The notes under the pieces were generated by a model. That model did not search any database and was not told the DNA's origin. It saw only the letters and a list, made by a program, of their open reading frames with translations. Shown in pieces: positions 23,673 to 37,300 of a DNA stretch of 64,000 nucleotides (positions are counted from its first letter, which is position 1; each line of letters opens with the position of its first letter). This DNA comes from Nereocystis luetkeana (lineage: Eukaryota > Sar > Phaeophyceae > Laminariales > Laminariaceae): contig JARUPZ010000005.1 of assembly GCA_031213475.1 (NCBI GenBank), positions 10,735,260-10,799,259 on the forward strand. The letters run 5' to 3'. Both the position numbers and the translations under genes were made by a program.

Positions 23673-24485
23673 CCGCCGCACCCTTTCGGCCGCCTCGAAA
23701 GCGATGCTTTGCCAATGACCGCATGCCTAAGGCAAGCGGTTACGTCCGCCATTAGTCTGAAGTTTCATTTTTCCTTTGTATCGCGAGACGTGTTCGTCAG
23801 TTTACGTCCTGGGCGACTCGTGTAGCATCGGGCCAACGCACACCAGGCCCTGTCCGCTATTAACTACTCAAAAGTTTGCCTAAAACAACAGCGCTTACCG
23901 GGGTGTAAACATATGTAACCGGCCTTACGGACAGCTCCTAGTAGGCACGAGGTGAAGCCACTAGCTCACCGTCGTGAGTGGGATTGCGCATACGACGAGC
24001 GGATGTTTAAATAAGGAACACCGCCAGTCCGCAACAGTTGTCTCCAAAACGCACCTCTACGTCAGAGAACGCGTCGCTATGAGACATGGCGTAATTGCGG
24101 AAGCTCGGACAATTATTGATCAAAGTATACAGCCCGCCCTCGACCAGAATCGCAGTATTGCCAACCCGTTGACGAGCCAAATCGGCATCCGTGCTATTTT
24201 CGCACAATTATGTCTTTTCTCCATTGCGGCCTTCGTGTCTCTCGTTTCCCGAGGGTATGATAATGTACACAATTCTCAGATCGTTTCTCGTCGACAGTTA
24301 CCACGGTTTATCCCCCCTCCGCTCATTTTCTCGGAAATGCATAGCACTTACTTTCTTGTCCGGCCCTTTCGTGGAGTTCACGACCGAAACCACACTTACT
24401 CTGAACGAGATATAGTCAGAGGTTTATGGGTCGCCACGAGAAGAGATCCGAAAGCTGAAATGTCGTTGTGTTTCGGTTTTCCTGT

Positions 24486-24603
24486 TCACTTACGAGGCGT
24501 GATCTTCGAAAATGCCATGCCCTTGGGGCCGGCCTTGGCGAGGAAGAGGTCTGGGTCGATCACCGTTGGCTCGGTCGTCTCCCACGTGTACTCTTGAACC
24601 CAG
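24486..24603 (-). CDS. CYP74-like P450 exon 11 (C-terminus)
   Basis: The first base C completes the Arg codon split after exon 10 (acceptor CCTACAG|C). The exon then encodes WVQEYTWETTEPTVIDPDLF through FSKITPRK and a TGA. The last codons CGT AAG TGA overlap a consensus donor (GTAAGT), so a further short terminal exon cannot be excluded. The length already matches the family. Confidence 0.82.
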
Positions 24604-25351
24604 CTGTAGGTCACAACGAGCGGTAGTAAAAGGGACCGAAAACATGAATCCGTCAAAGGTAAGGGAGAAGCGTAAAAGGGCGAGTGGGGGGGGGGGCTGG
24701 GCAGGGGAATTTCGTGATAGAGCTGTAGACAGTCATAAGTCGTTCGGTATAGATACATGAGTATTTAATACGACGTACTGAGTAAGAATACGATGTGCTG
24801 ATGCAATGCATCCACCCTGTTTGTCCTGGAATACCCAGGGTAATAATGCGATGTGCTGATGCAATGCATCCACCCTGTTTTTCCTGGTATACCCAGGGTA
24901 ACAATGCGATGTGCTGATGCAGTGCATCCACCTTGTGTTTCCTGGTATACCCAAGGGTGCACGACAATGGGAAAAAGTGGCATATAACTCCTAGATAGGT
25001 CAGAATAAAAGATTTACAAAACATAGAAGGGCGTAATAAATCCATCCCTGTACCATTAGAAACAAACGTGATGTTTCCCAGGTTCCGCTTAGCTTCGTTT
25101 GAGTCTACACCGCCCTGGATGGGCCTCAAAAAAAGGCAAGAGGCCAGCTCCGTGTTTTGTTTTATTTTTCGTGTACCCTTTTACGGACCATACGGTGCGC
25201 AAACAAATTATATGGCGGTGGCTACAGTGAAACCCAAAATGCTTTCTGAGGCAACAAAAGCCTAGGGTACGGTAGTAGCCAGCCGTAAGAAACGCGTGGC
25301 CCTGAGCTCTCAAAACACGAGGACTGTAAACTGAACCCCGCGAAACGTAAC

Positions 25352-25387
<36 letters not shown>

Positions 25388-28300
25388 TGCTGCTCTTACC
25401 GCCCGTAGACAACCTTGACCATTGAGTCTACAACACCAACAGCGTGGCCAACGCAGCCCCATGGCATGCCGTCCTTGGCTGAGGGGTGCGCGGCGTCGGA
25501 GTAGCCAAATGCAAAAATCTGCACACATTCACATGTCGACACGTTGGCGAGGGGCAGTGGTAGGGGAGACGGGACCGAAATATAATCATTATCATGCTTG
25601 GTCGTGGTCGTATGACCCTAGATCGACGCACCTCTACAATACCACGACGGAGCGAGCGCGTCGGGTTTTTACCGACCAGGCAGGCGTCGCTAGCACCAAC
25701 CGCGAATCGACAGGAAGTGTTCGGCGAGCTGCATCGAGGGTGAGCTACGAACTGCTAGGAATCTCTTGTAACGCGGAATGTCCTGCGTACAGATGACAGC
25801 GTCGATTGACGTCTTCTTTCTTTGCCGGCTTGATTGCTTGCAGCGATAGCAATGCGGTTGGTTTATATCTGCTTCGTGTGCGCCTTACCATAGACCCCAT
25901 GTTAAACGATAAGTCCTCCTTAGGAGGGAGGGGAGGGGGGAGCAGGGCAGGATATCGACGGATAAGGCATGGCGACAGAGGGCTAGGGTGCGAAGGGGAA
26001 ACTGGTCGAGAGGGGGCATATGGTCGAGGGGTGTATGCGTGGGTGGGCCGGTGAATGAGAAGGAAAACCGTATATGTGTCGCATCGCTTCATATCTTGAG
26101 CCCGGGGTGCGGCTCCATATGTTGCACAAGCTGTTGCATGCGGGTGCTTATACAAACACCCGTCCACGTCGGCAATGAAAGGGCCCCTCTTCACACTCGA
26201 TAGCATAGACATAGAGGCTTGTGTTTGCGCCGTAAGGATATTAGTGGTATATACGTGGGAGATGGAACTGGGGAAAATAGTAAGTGTACTCGTTCATGTC
26301 CGGCTTAGAAGCTATTGTAGGCACTGTACTGGCGTGCGTTGGCCGGTCGGACAAACCCCGTCTCCTGCAGGTCCAAGCCGTGAACGACTAGCCTCGGCTA
26401 CTTGACGACGACAGCAGTAACCACATCGTCACCAACAAAGACCTCGATATCAACAGCAACAACAGCGACAACTAAACAACGTTAATCCCAAACAAAAGAT
26501 CTACGCTCGACGCTCACATCTTTCTTGAGATCTTGGTTTTCCACGAAGCGTCTCGGGTTGAAGTGCCTGGCGTCTGGGCCGAACTTGAGCTCGTCGATCT
26601 GTCCCAGTGCCTGGTGGCAGAGGAGCATATCTCCTTTCCTGATCTGAATTTGATGATGGCAGAAAAATACATTTAAATCCGCGATCCCCCGGTCCCGGAG
26701 AATGAAACACAGGAAAATGAACAATGGTGAGCCCGTGCGTATAGGGACCGACAGATTGATTCAACGTGCAAACAGAAGAAGAAAACACTGGAAAAAAAAC
26801 AAACAAGACAACATTACCAAGCGAACAAATAAACAGTTGGTGGTATTCAATCCAGACGCAATACACGAGCAGAAAAAAAGCCGCGAAGGACGAGATGTGT
26901 ACGATTTCGAGTCTGTTTGCTGTGTCGGCACACACCTGGGGATGAATTGTTTTGAAAGGACGCGTGCAAACGAACAATCAACCTAGACAAGCAAACAACA
27001 ATAACATGAACCATACACCGAGAAGCCGTACGGGCCACAAAAACAACGGTCATACCAGGAGCGGGAGTGCGTTGGAGTCCTCGCACCGGTTCTACGTTAC
27101 AAACGGTCAATAGATGTGGACGCGGGCGGGCGAGAGACCAAGCTATTTATGAAGAAATCTGGAAATAAAAACACTAACGCTTCATCTTGTAAAAGGAAGG
27201 CAAGATAAGATTGCGTCGTCGCCGGGCGATAGGAGCATCAGCGCACCAAACCGCAAGCAACGGGGGAAAAAACACTAGACGACAACAGCAGTGTCAACTG
27301 TAGGTGTTCCAGGCACTCGCAGGTACGGCGTTATTTCCTGCTATAGGTGCTCCAGGTACACATTACTAGTCGTTCAAGTATGGCTGGTACTCACAATTCA
27401 TTGACTGGGTAAAATCTCATTTTGGTACACTGGTACATCTGACGACTTACGCAGGAAAGGTAATACCCCGGCGCATACCCCCACCCCAAGCCAACCGAAG
27501 CCTAATATCGCACCCCCCTCCCGTACAGGTTCGATCCACCCCATTCGCCCCTCCCGCGACCTCATGAGCTCATTCCCGACACGCACAGACCCGTGGCGAG
27601 CGCGCACCTGATACCGGTCGCCGTTGCCGGTGGGAACGACGAGGTCCATCTTGGCCTTCTGCAAGCGCCCCGGAGAAATATACCGAGATGACCGAAAAAG
27701 ACATCTTAGCACCAAAGCGGCGGTTGAAAACGAATCTCCAGATGCGGACAGCAGCGGCAACAGCTGAAGTTTTCTTTTCAACATGTAGCCTCGAGACGAC
27801 ATCGTATTCCACACAAACTCGAAGTCCAAGAGTTTTGTTATTGGGTGCAGGCAGTCCGACGGGAGTTGGCAAAGAAAACATGAACCTGGTAGATACGAAC
27901 ACTTTTTTGCAAGGATAGCTTGTTGTGGAAACGAAACAGTATCTCCGGTTCATACGGCGGGTACTACCATGTCGTACCTCAAGCAGAGTGAACTATGAGG
28001 GAAGGCGGACTGCTCTGCGGTAGAGCGCTTGCGCTCACTTGAGAAAATGGAGAAGGTGGCAGGCTCACCTTGCAGTAAAACGGCGGTGCGGGGAACATGC
28101 GTAGAATCTCCCAGTGGAGGCTGTCGAGCAGGGGGAACCTGCCTAAGTCCGTCACGGCGGCCATGGTTAGGTCCTGCGACGGGCGAACGGAGATGGTAGT
28201 GGAAGCGGTTTAGGTGTTGAGGTGGCTTCAATACTTTTTGGCGGTAGACGGTAATTTGCGGTGGTTCGTAGTGGTTATGGCGTTTTATTTTTAGTGTTTT

Positions 28301-31300
28301 TGGTGACGTCGGGGTTTAAGGTTAATGGTGGTGTGTGGGGGCCGGAACTTAACGTTTTCGAGAGATGACCCGGCTTCCAGAAGGGGCGGGTGGAGGTTGT
28401 CGGTCTCGGACCGAATCTGACAAGCTTGGCGGCTACTGTACATATAAGGTAAATGGAATAACATACACGTCAGGGGCAATCATAAGCGACTGCCCGCGAC
28501 ACAAACTACGCACACCATAAGATAATGCGCTATACATTCAATACCTTGAAGCCACCAGAACAAATCAATCACCGTAGCAAGACAAGAGTCGACTATTTCA
28601 CGCCGTTAGGTGGTGCTCCAACTGGAACGACATACCGGCAAATCGATACACGAGCAGTATACAGATTGCCGCCTTATGGTACAGGCTGCGCACTCCCCGT
28701 TCACCGATGCAACGATGTTCTAAATTCTATTCCAGGTAGTCCGTCCCATAAACGGCTTGTACAACAATGACAGGGTGGACAAAGACCCCCACACCTTCCA
28801 AGGAGTAATGCAGATAGCGATTCTTCAATACTCCGTGATAAAGGCCCCTCATTTCGTAGCTTTGCAATATTTCTCGATGATTATTAACCACCTCTGGATA
28901 ACTACAAATCATCGCCTTGATGATTCTTCAACCACCCAACCAAAACGTTCGGGTGCTCGCCTGCCCATCGAGCTCCTCCTGCAGGTCCTTCAAGAAGTCG
29001 GGGTTGTCGTTCAAGGCGGCTACGGCAGACTCCATGTTTTTCGCCATCGGGGCGGCGGACTGGAAGCCGGTGTTGAACATTAAAGTTCTCTCGGGCTCAG
29101 TGATGGGCACCTTAAGGGCAACGACAGGCAAACGGCACGTTAGAAGGAACAGGAAGTCGTGTCTAACGGTCGGTGTACTGACGTCCTTGGAGAATATGCC
29201 GAACACACTTTGAGATTTGTGCGTCTATTGGTTGTATGCGGGGACACTCTTACAGGGACCATAGTAAGGAGGACCGAATATTGTCACTAGAATGCGTGAC
29301 TAGTAAGGTTTTTGAGTGTGCCATAGGTCCTATTTACCATGCCCCCCCCGTAATAGTATTACGGGGGGCCATATTTTACAGGACCGGATATTGTTATTAA
29401 AAATGGTTAAACATTGAGGTTTTTATGTACACCATAGATAGGTCCAGTTAACTAGGGTCCCCCGTAACAGTAGCATTATCGTTTTGATTACACGACGATT
29501 ATAGTAACTACCCCCGCACGGACCTGACCCAGCTTCGAAAACTTCGACAGGGAGTATGCCATATTGGGTGTTCTTGCACGGTTGGTAGGTTGCGCTGTCG
29601 GGACATTCATTTTCTCGGGATGCCTCTGCCACAGGCCACATGGCACGCACCTTATTCTTTTCCAGCACCTCCATAAATCTCGGCCACGCCTTGGATGTCG
29701 TTATCGAGTCGAGGAGGACCTTCACGGATTTCTTCTGTTCTTCGGTGGGCCCTCCTCCTTGGAGCTTCAGGAGGGTCTTGATCGCGAAGTTGGCTAAAGG
29801 AGTGTCGATCTCTATCCCCAGTAGTCTGGCCCATCCGGATGCGACAAACGGTATGTCAGTGGCATGCGCCCAGATCGGAAGGGTATGGAATGATAAGGCA
29901 GTGTAGGGGGTAGGGGAAGCAAGTGAGAAAGAAAGGAAGGGGAAGAGCGGGAATCAATGGCGGCAAGGAGAGAGGGGAGGGGTGCGGAAGAGAAGAAAGG
30001 AAAGGAGTGTATGGGAGGGGGGTGGTGTGGAAGGTGGGGAAAGCGGGGAGTTAGGAGAGGACGACGAGCGCGGCAGGACGCGGAGGAGAGGAGACGTGAG
30101 GTGGTGGAAGGGGGTAAACTTCAAAGTAGAAGTATAGTGACTCCCTGTTTTAGCGTGTGGATGACATGAACACCGGGTTGGGTGCGCTGGGACGGGAAGG
30201 TTGGGGACCGTGCCAAACGTATTCCGCCCGTCCCTCCAACTAGTTAGAGTTCATCTAAGTATTAAGGGAGACAAGCACAAACCAGACTGCAAGCACAGCA
30301 GTGGGGTGCAAGGTGTGCAGCCTAGCTTGAGCGGCAAAACGAAAGCTTGGTTTCGGTTATAACCCAGAAATGGTTGACGGAAAGGGTCATAAAGTGAGCC
30401 TGTTAGATGAAGGCAACACGTGAGAGGAGTGTGGGTGTGATACTGGAAGGGATGACACAAAGAGTTCAAAGGGTAGTAAAAATTGTTCGCAAAACTGGCG
30501 GAGGCACTCAGGCGCTCCCGTTTAAGATTTTTTGTAGACCTCGCAACATCATAAAGTTCTGGCTCGGTCGCTTGCCGCCCACGTCTGACCTCACTTAGCG
30601 CCCCGGGTCTCTATGCTTCATTCGCTATTTGATCTCATTTTTCTGGTTGCCGTTGCTCTCCACTCCCCCCCCGCCTAGTTTGCAAGCTTACTGTTTTTCG
30701 AATGAGAAAGCACACCTGTGTGTCGTTTGCTACTCTCTTCTTCTCCTCTACCCCGTTTCCCCTACCGCTCTCGGGCTTTCCGCCTGTGTTTTTCTCTCTG
30801 TCTACGAAGATGTTTCAATTTTCGTATCCGCTGTGTATAGTCACGTGCATCAAGTGCGCCACCAGATACTGTATGTGTAGGATAATTTGCACTTCGTACG
30901 GACCCCACCAGCCTGCACACAGGAGAAAATAACGAAGGAATTTACGAAACGAAGTCAGCAACATCCAGCAACAAGCCGCGCACACCAAACGAGAGCAGAA
31001 GAAAAATCTGTCTCACAGATTGACGTCTGAAGAATTAACAGCGACGAAGTCTTTGAAGGGAGGGAGGGGCTGGCCGCCTTCCTCTCCGATCCCTAGCGCC
31101 CACTCAAGAACAACGGCGTACGACTGCCTCAGAAATGTATCGTACACCAAGGGATGGTCTCCCAGGCCTGATGTACAGTAGAGGAGCGCAAGACAACAAC
31201 ATGAAGGGAGGAGGGAGGGGCGCGTGAGAAAAAGAGAGAGGTGCATCTCACGATTTCCCTTTCGGACCCAGAGAGGACTAAGACGACAGTTTCTATTACA

Positions 31301-34300
31301 GTGGACGGTATGTTCAACCAATGTTTACGGGAGACCAAAGTTAATAGGACCTATGGTATACATAAAAACCTATAGATTTGACCATTTTTACCAACAATAT
31401 TTGGTCCTGTTATCTATGGTCCCCCGTCGTAGAGCGAGCCTCCGCCAGTTCGAGGGTCGAAGCATACTTAGAACGATCCATTTTTGCCTCTTACAAATCT
31501 AACCCCCCCTCCTTCTAATTTACATAGGTTGGGTTCGCGTCGGTTGGCAACGACACTGGAAAACATGCCGCTCACTACCTGAGCTAGACAACCAGGGCAC
31601 CGTTTTTTGTTAGTTTGTGTTTTTGGTGGTCGCCCACAGCTGGTTGTCGAGTTAAATCATTTGTGCGAGGTAAATAACCTTTACTTCGCACAATTGGGAT
31701 CGATCGTATCTCGTAGTATTCAAGGTAAGGCTCCCAAGAGGCAGTTAGAAAGTACTCCCATTGCTGTCTCTGGAAATGCCTTCACCCGAAATTAAATCAA
31801 CTTGTTGAAGATGTCGTCCATATGCAAGTCCGCCTCACAAGCGGTTCTTGCAGCTCACCCTTCATGCGACTCGCGAGACACCTCACGGCGCTTCGCGCTT
31901 GGTGCAAGCAATGTCTGCCTGGTCGGTGAAAACACGACATGCTCCGTCCCGGCATTGTAGGGATGCGAGGGTCTATGGTCATACGACTATGGCCATGCAC
32001 GAGATCGAAATCATCTCTCCTATCGAGTACACCCCCCCCCCCAGTTCCCCCCGCGCGCTTCCGCCGGTACACAGGTGCATATGTCTTGTGCAATGACGCA
32101 TGTGTCGGTAGGACGTCGCTGATCTCTCTCGGAAGCTGTCGACGGAGCTCCGTTTGATGCCTCACCGAACAACCTCACCGTGCGGAAGAATCAGAAGGTG
32201 CAACCCGAGGACCGATGCCCATGGCCAAGCTACACCACCAGAAATAACGCAAAACAAAACCCGTGCTACCGACGATAGGGAGTGCTTTCTTGAATACCAA
32301 TTACGGCAGGAGGAGTAAATTCCCGTTCAGACACAAATACGTGAACTTAGCGGTACTCGTAGTTACTCGCAGGGTGTCGATCCATCACCTGTGGGAGCCC
32401 GCTCAGTCAGACGTTTGTTTCTGCGATCCAGGGTGCTGCGCCTATAGTGGGACTCGTCGTCCACATACGTGTTTACGATATCACCGCTTTGAGGTGTCTG
32501 TTTTGGTTATTTTCATATGTGTACACGTCAGGCTGGCGTCTGCTAGAACAGCAACGAATGTACAAGCACGTCAGTCTCTGTGTGATCTCGACACCCAGGG
32601 CATCGGTCTTGTCCTGTTATTTCGTCGACCTCACCACGTCTGCGGGGATCCCGTTAGATCATTTACTGAGGGGGCTTGGGGAGAACCGCACAAGAGGGGT
32701 CGTTGGTAATAACGTGTACATCATGTGGGCAGGCACCCAAGAAGAAGTATGATACTATACCCAATGCTGGTGTCCCTGGAAGTGGCCACACCGGAAAACA
32801 AGCCTAGTGAGCAGACGTTGTCATCCATTGGCAACAACCTATACCCCCAAGGTACCGGAGTCTGCCCCGCAAAGCGGTTCTTCGTAGGGTGCAGCTCACT
32901 CTTCAGGCCTCTCGCCCAGCACCCCACGGCGATTCGAGCTCCGTGCAAGCGAGGCTTGTCTGATCGGTGCTCCGTACCGGCATTGTCGGGATGCAAGGGT
33001 GTATAGTCAAACGATCCCGGCCATGCATGACAGCGAGCACATCCCTCCTCCCCCTGCTACTTCTTCCCTGCCGCCGTCCTCACCATTTTCCTTAAGGTGC
33101 TTGTAAAAGTTGTCCGAGGCGTGCGAGTGGGCCTTCTGGGCACCCCCGACCCTCTCCCTCAAGATTTCGATCATGTAGGCGCGAACGTCCGAGTGGGACT
33201 CTTTCATGTTTGTGATTAGAGGCGGGAGCGAGTCGCCAAGGTAGTCCTTGGAGCACTTCAACGGTCCAAAGTACGCCCCATCCTACGAAACCGAACCCCG
33301 GACGTGAAGACAATAGCAGCGTTTTACGGGGGAGAGAATGAAACCGGTCCGGCAAAGAAGCAGAAAGGACATATCCAAGGCATCGAAGTTGATCCTCGGG
33401 TTTATAGGTCGACGCGGGCGTGGGGGGGGGGTCTACCGGATAGGAAAGATTTTCTTGATCTCATGCATGGCCGTAGTCGTATGATGAAAGCGTGGCGGGG
33501 GGGGGGGGGGGGGGGGCTTCGATCTCATGCATTGCCGTGATCGTATGGCAGTAAACCCTCGCATCGCCCAAACGCCGAGACGAAGCACGTGGGGTTTTCA
33601 CCGACCAAGCAGGCACTGGTTGCGCCAATCGGAAACACTTCGCGTGGTGTTAGGCGAGCGGCATGAAGGGTAACCTGCATATTACCGAAACCACCTGTGA
33701 GGCGAGGGTCGACCATCATCCTTGGATCACGTATGCATTTTTGGTGGGGGTTCAGGTAGAGAAGAGAGGGGAGTTGGAACATCCCCGACGAAATGCAACT
33801 ACCCAAGCGCGGTGAGGGCGTTGGTTTTCCTGAAGTTATGTTCAGAAGAATTGATACAATATATACATACCACTCTGACCGGTGATACAAGCACCAGTAG
33901 GATTCTGATATGATGATCAAACAAATATCATAATTCCGGTCAGAGTGGTAAGCACAAAGGAGACGCGTTCCTCGGCGGGAAAGGAGGGCGCCAAGTTCCT
34001 TCTGCTTCCAGTGTTTTTATGCTGAGAAGCTCTACACCCAAGCTGCACCCAAAAAACTACGTTTCGATGGTAAAATCGTTTTCATATAGTATAAGATAGT
34101 CCCCATACTTGAGCGATATGACTACAGTACTTCGACTACTACCATTAGATACGTATCGAGGACGTGAGCTACGTACAGCAGTGTTACACAGAGCAGTACC
34201 ACAGCTAGCTGTGTATATATAATGTATACCCGGTAAAGTGCTTGTTTCGAGCGGTGCATCAACATTAATCCGCTACTGATGTAGAACCATTTTGTACCAG

Positions 34301-37300
34301 GTAGTAAACTCTTAGGGAACCCTGCAAACAGTAATTATTCATTTTAGAACCTCGTGAATCTTGTTCGTGGTTTGGTGTTCGAAAGTTCTACGAATTACAA
34401 CGTAATTCTGACAAGCTTGTGCGTAACGTCCTGTTGTAGTAAGCACGGCGATTATTTTTCCACAAATTGTGTCAGACTCGTTCCTGCCCTGCACAGAGTC
34501 GGACAGCTAACAAAAACAAAATAAAACTAAAAAAAGAAGAAAACAACCCACACGTACCTGCAGTTTAGAAACAATAAACCAGGTACAAGCGGGGACATAT
34601 TAAAAAAAAAGTCCATCAGGGGGAGCGAAAGCTGCCGACGAAACCAGAAGAGAAAAAAAATGAAGGATACTAATAATTTTAGTATGTTTTTTCTGGACCA
34701 ACTATTATAGGAAATAATTTCTGGGCTCCGCAGTCCAGAGCTGAACTTCCAGGTCGAATAGACGCACGTTACTCGGCGGGGCAGTGAAGAACTTCCTCAG
34801 ACAGGATGCCCGGAGTTTGACGGCAGGTCTCCTTCTTGCCCAGGTTTCCGTTTGTTTCTCGAGAGTTTTTTTCGAGCTGATGGTTCCAGGGACCCAAATC
34901 AGATTCCCCACCTTCGGGCAAAGTTAACCAGAATACTACGTCGATGTCCTCAATCAACACTAAACAAAGATATCCACGTACGTGCTCGCACGGAACGAGG
35001 GAAACACATCCCTGAAGAAGAGGTTTTTTGGCGTGTGAGTTGTAACTCACGAGATAGATATGTACCAGGTATATTTTTCGTGTCACTTACGGAGGCGGTG
35101 TTCCATAGTAAGTAGGGATTTAAAACGACTACAGAAAAAAACGTATAAATTTGTGTTCGGCCATATAATAATTCGACCAATACGTCTAATAATTCGACAC
35201 TATGGAAGAGTTCACGTGACGTCTGTGACACTTGTTTTGTTCAGCGAAACATGCAAGGCTGTTATATTAGTAACGCCGGCCAAAGCACAATAAAAAATTG
35301 TGTATTTTGAACTTTTCTAGCTTTTTGAAAACCCTAGGGACAAATTTAGTCTGTACGGGAATAACTTTTGCACTGTGATTTTTGAGACATGAGGAAATGA
35401 AATTCGGCATGGTTTGTGCCACATGTCAAGCTGAGAAAACTGACGCCTTTGGTCCTTTAGAAGTTTTTTTTTAATCGTGAATGAGGGATGGTTAAAGTAG
35501 CCGAAAAAGTCAATAAAAAAAAAGAGAAGAAAAAAAACTCAAGAACCTAAAATTAACTGGACAAAGACCGGTCGTCAGTTTTGTTATCTTGTCATGACCC
35601 ACAACCATGCCAAACTTCATTTTTCAACCATCGAACACCAAAGCGCAACAACCAGTGTTGTTGTGAACCGAAAGGGAAACGTGGCTCGCTCGGTTTTTCG
35701 TTTTTTCCCCTAAACGTCGGTCGGTTTCGGTCGGGTTAAACCGAAAAAAAACGAAACCGAAACCGGAAGTTTCTCGGTCGACCGAAGGTTTCTCGGTCGG
35801 TTTCTCGGTCGGTTTCTCGTCAAACCCTATAAATGGCCAGTGTTTGGAAAGATTCGATGCGCATGTGTTGGCGCAATGTCACATATATATTATGATCGCA
35901 TGGTGCCAAATTAATGGCCCTCCTCCCGCACCGGCGTCTGCTACGCCAGTGACGGAAGCTATCACACCGGTACGTCAGACGGGCCCGTCAGACGTGCCAA
36001 TATTTTGCAGCAAACTTTAAGTACAGATACGGCAGTAAGTTGCTGCAATAAAACTTTTTTTTAGGGTTGCGAATACAAAACTTGCAGCATACAGCTAACG
36101 CCATGAGCCATGAGGAAACCTACCTTGCTCATGGGAGGGCTGTGAAGATGAAGAAACAATATTGTAGGCAGAGGGCGACTGTCGCAGTGCGACAGCAGTA
36201 CAGCAAACGAAGAAGCCCGCACTGCCACCTTCTGCATTCGGCATGATTTATTCCTCGCAGTCTCGCGGCGCAGAGTGCCCTGTCTGTGCCCTGTGCGACA
36301 GCTGCTGCTGCCGGCTGCCACTGCTGTGCTTCTGTGTGCCGTGCTTCTATACGTACTGCTATGCTGTTGCGAGATGTGGGCTGCTTGCTGGTTATGGGCT
36401 GTGTGCTGGTTGTGTCGCGTGTGGCGCATGCATTCAAAAATTACAAAGCGGTTTCTATACTGATATGATAGTTTTATTGGGGTAGGGGACAGGAGAAAAA
36501 AAACGACCGAGCAAAATCAAGTCGGTTTTTCGGTTTCGGGTTTTTTTTTTCAACCGAAAAACCGACAAATAAATGTCGGTTTTCGGTTGGAAAAACAAAA
36601 ACAAAAAACACCGAAAAAAACGAGTTTCGGTTTTCGGTTCAAAACACAACATTTTGTTTTTTCTCATTGCATTCATTATCTTCGCACGTCTTCTCCTCTC
36701 TCTCCTTCCAACTTGTATCTCAGATCCGGGGTCACATAGCAGGCTCTTCTACCCCCTTCCCGCTACGGTACGCGCCTTCATTTTTATCGCGAGAAGAGTT
36801 TAGCCTGTTCTTCCCTCGTCCACTCGCATCGAATTGTGTGTACCCACGCTGCAAGGCGCTCTCAACAATTGAATCATTTTTTATTTTTATTTTTGCAAAT
36901 ATAGTCAAAGGTCCAACCCACCTGGGGCTCGAACCCAGGACTCAAACAAGTAGAATTCGAGGTCAACCACTTGAACCACCGGGGCTGGCAACAACTTAAT
37001 AGTGCGAAGATTTTAAGTCTCAGCCGTCGCTGGAACAGCCCTAGTCGAGTGTCGGAGCAGCAAATCAGTTTCATCTGGAGAGCAAAAAATAGGCTTATGT
37101 CTGAAATAATGAGTCTTTGAAGACTTTTCGTGAAAAATAGGAACGATGTACTCAGAATTGGCAATATGGGGGAACAACACTCGTCAAGCTACCTATACAC
37201 GACGCCAAATCTTTGGACAAACGGACTCCGGAAACCTGCCCCGTACTTCGAAAGCTCTCGGGAAAGCAAGCAAGAGAGAAGGGGCGCATCCTGTGCAGCC

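Larger units (their letters stand above)
20511..24485. other. Gene-poor stretch downstream of the P450 gene
   Basis: Contains MITE-A copy 4, two recent tandem duplications and a (CA)n tract. A 179-codon minus frame (22715-23254) and a 207-codon plus frame (23974-24597, antisense to P450 exon 11) lack recognisable motifs. Confidence 0.4.

Noticed and set aside
23974-24597. 207-codon open frame on the plus strand
   Set aside because: Its 3' part is the exact antisense of P450 exon 11, and the rest has no recognisable motif; treated as chance.
24787-24960. Repeated MHCIST-type peptide frame on the minus strand
   Set aside because: This is translation of the 58-bp tandem repeat inside an intron, not a protein.
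36124-36139. 16-bp candidate micro-exon with good splice sites
   Set aside because: Its phase does not join exon 1 or exon 2 to exon 3 of the P450 gene.
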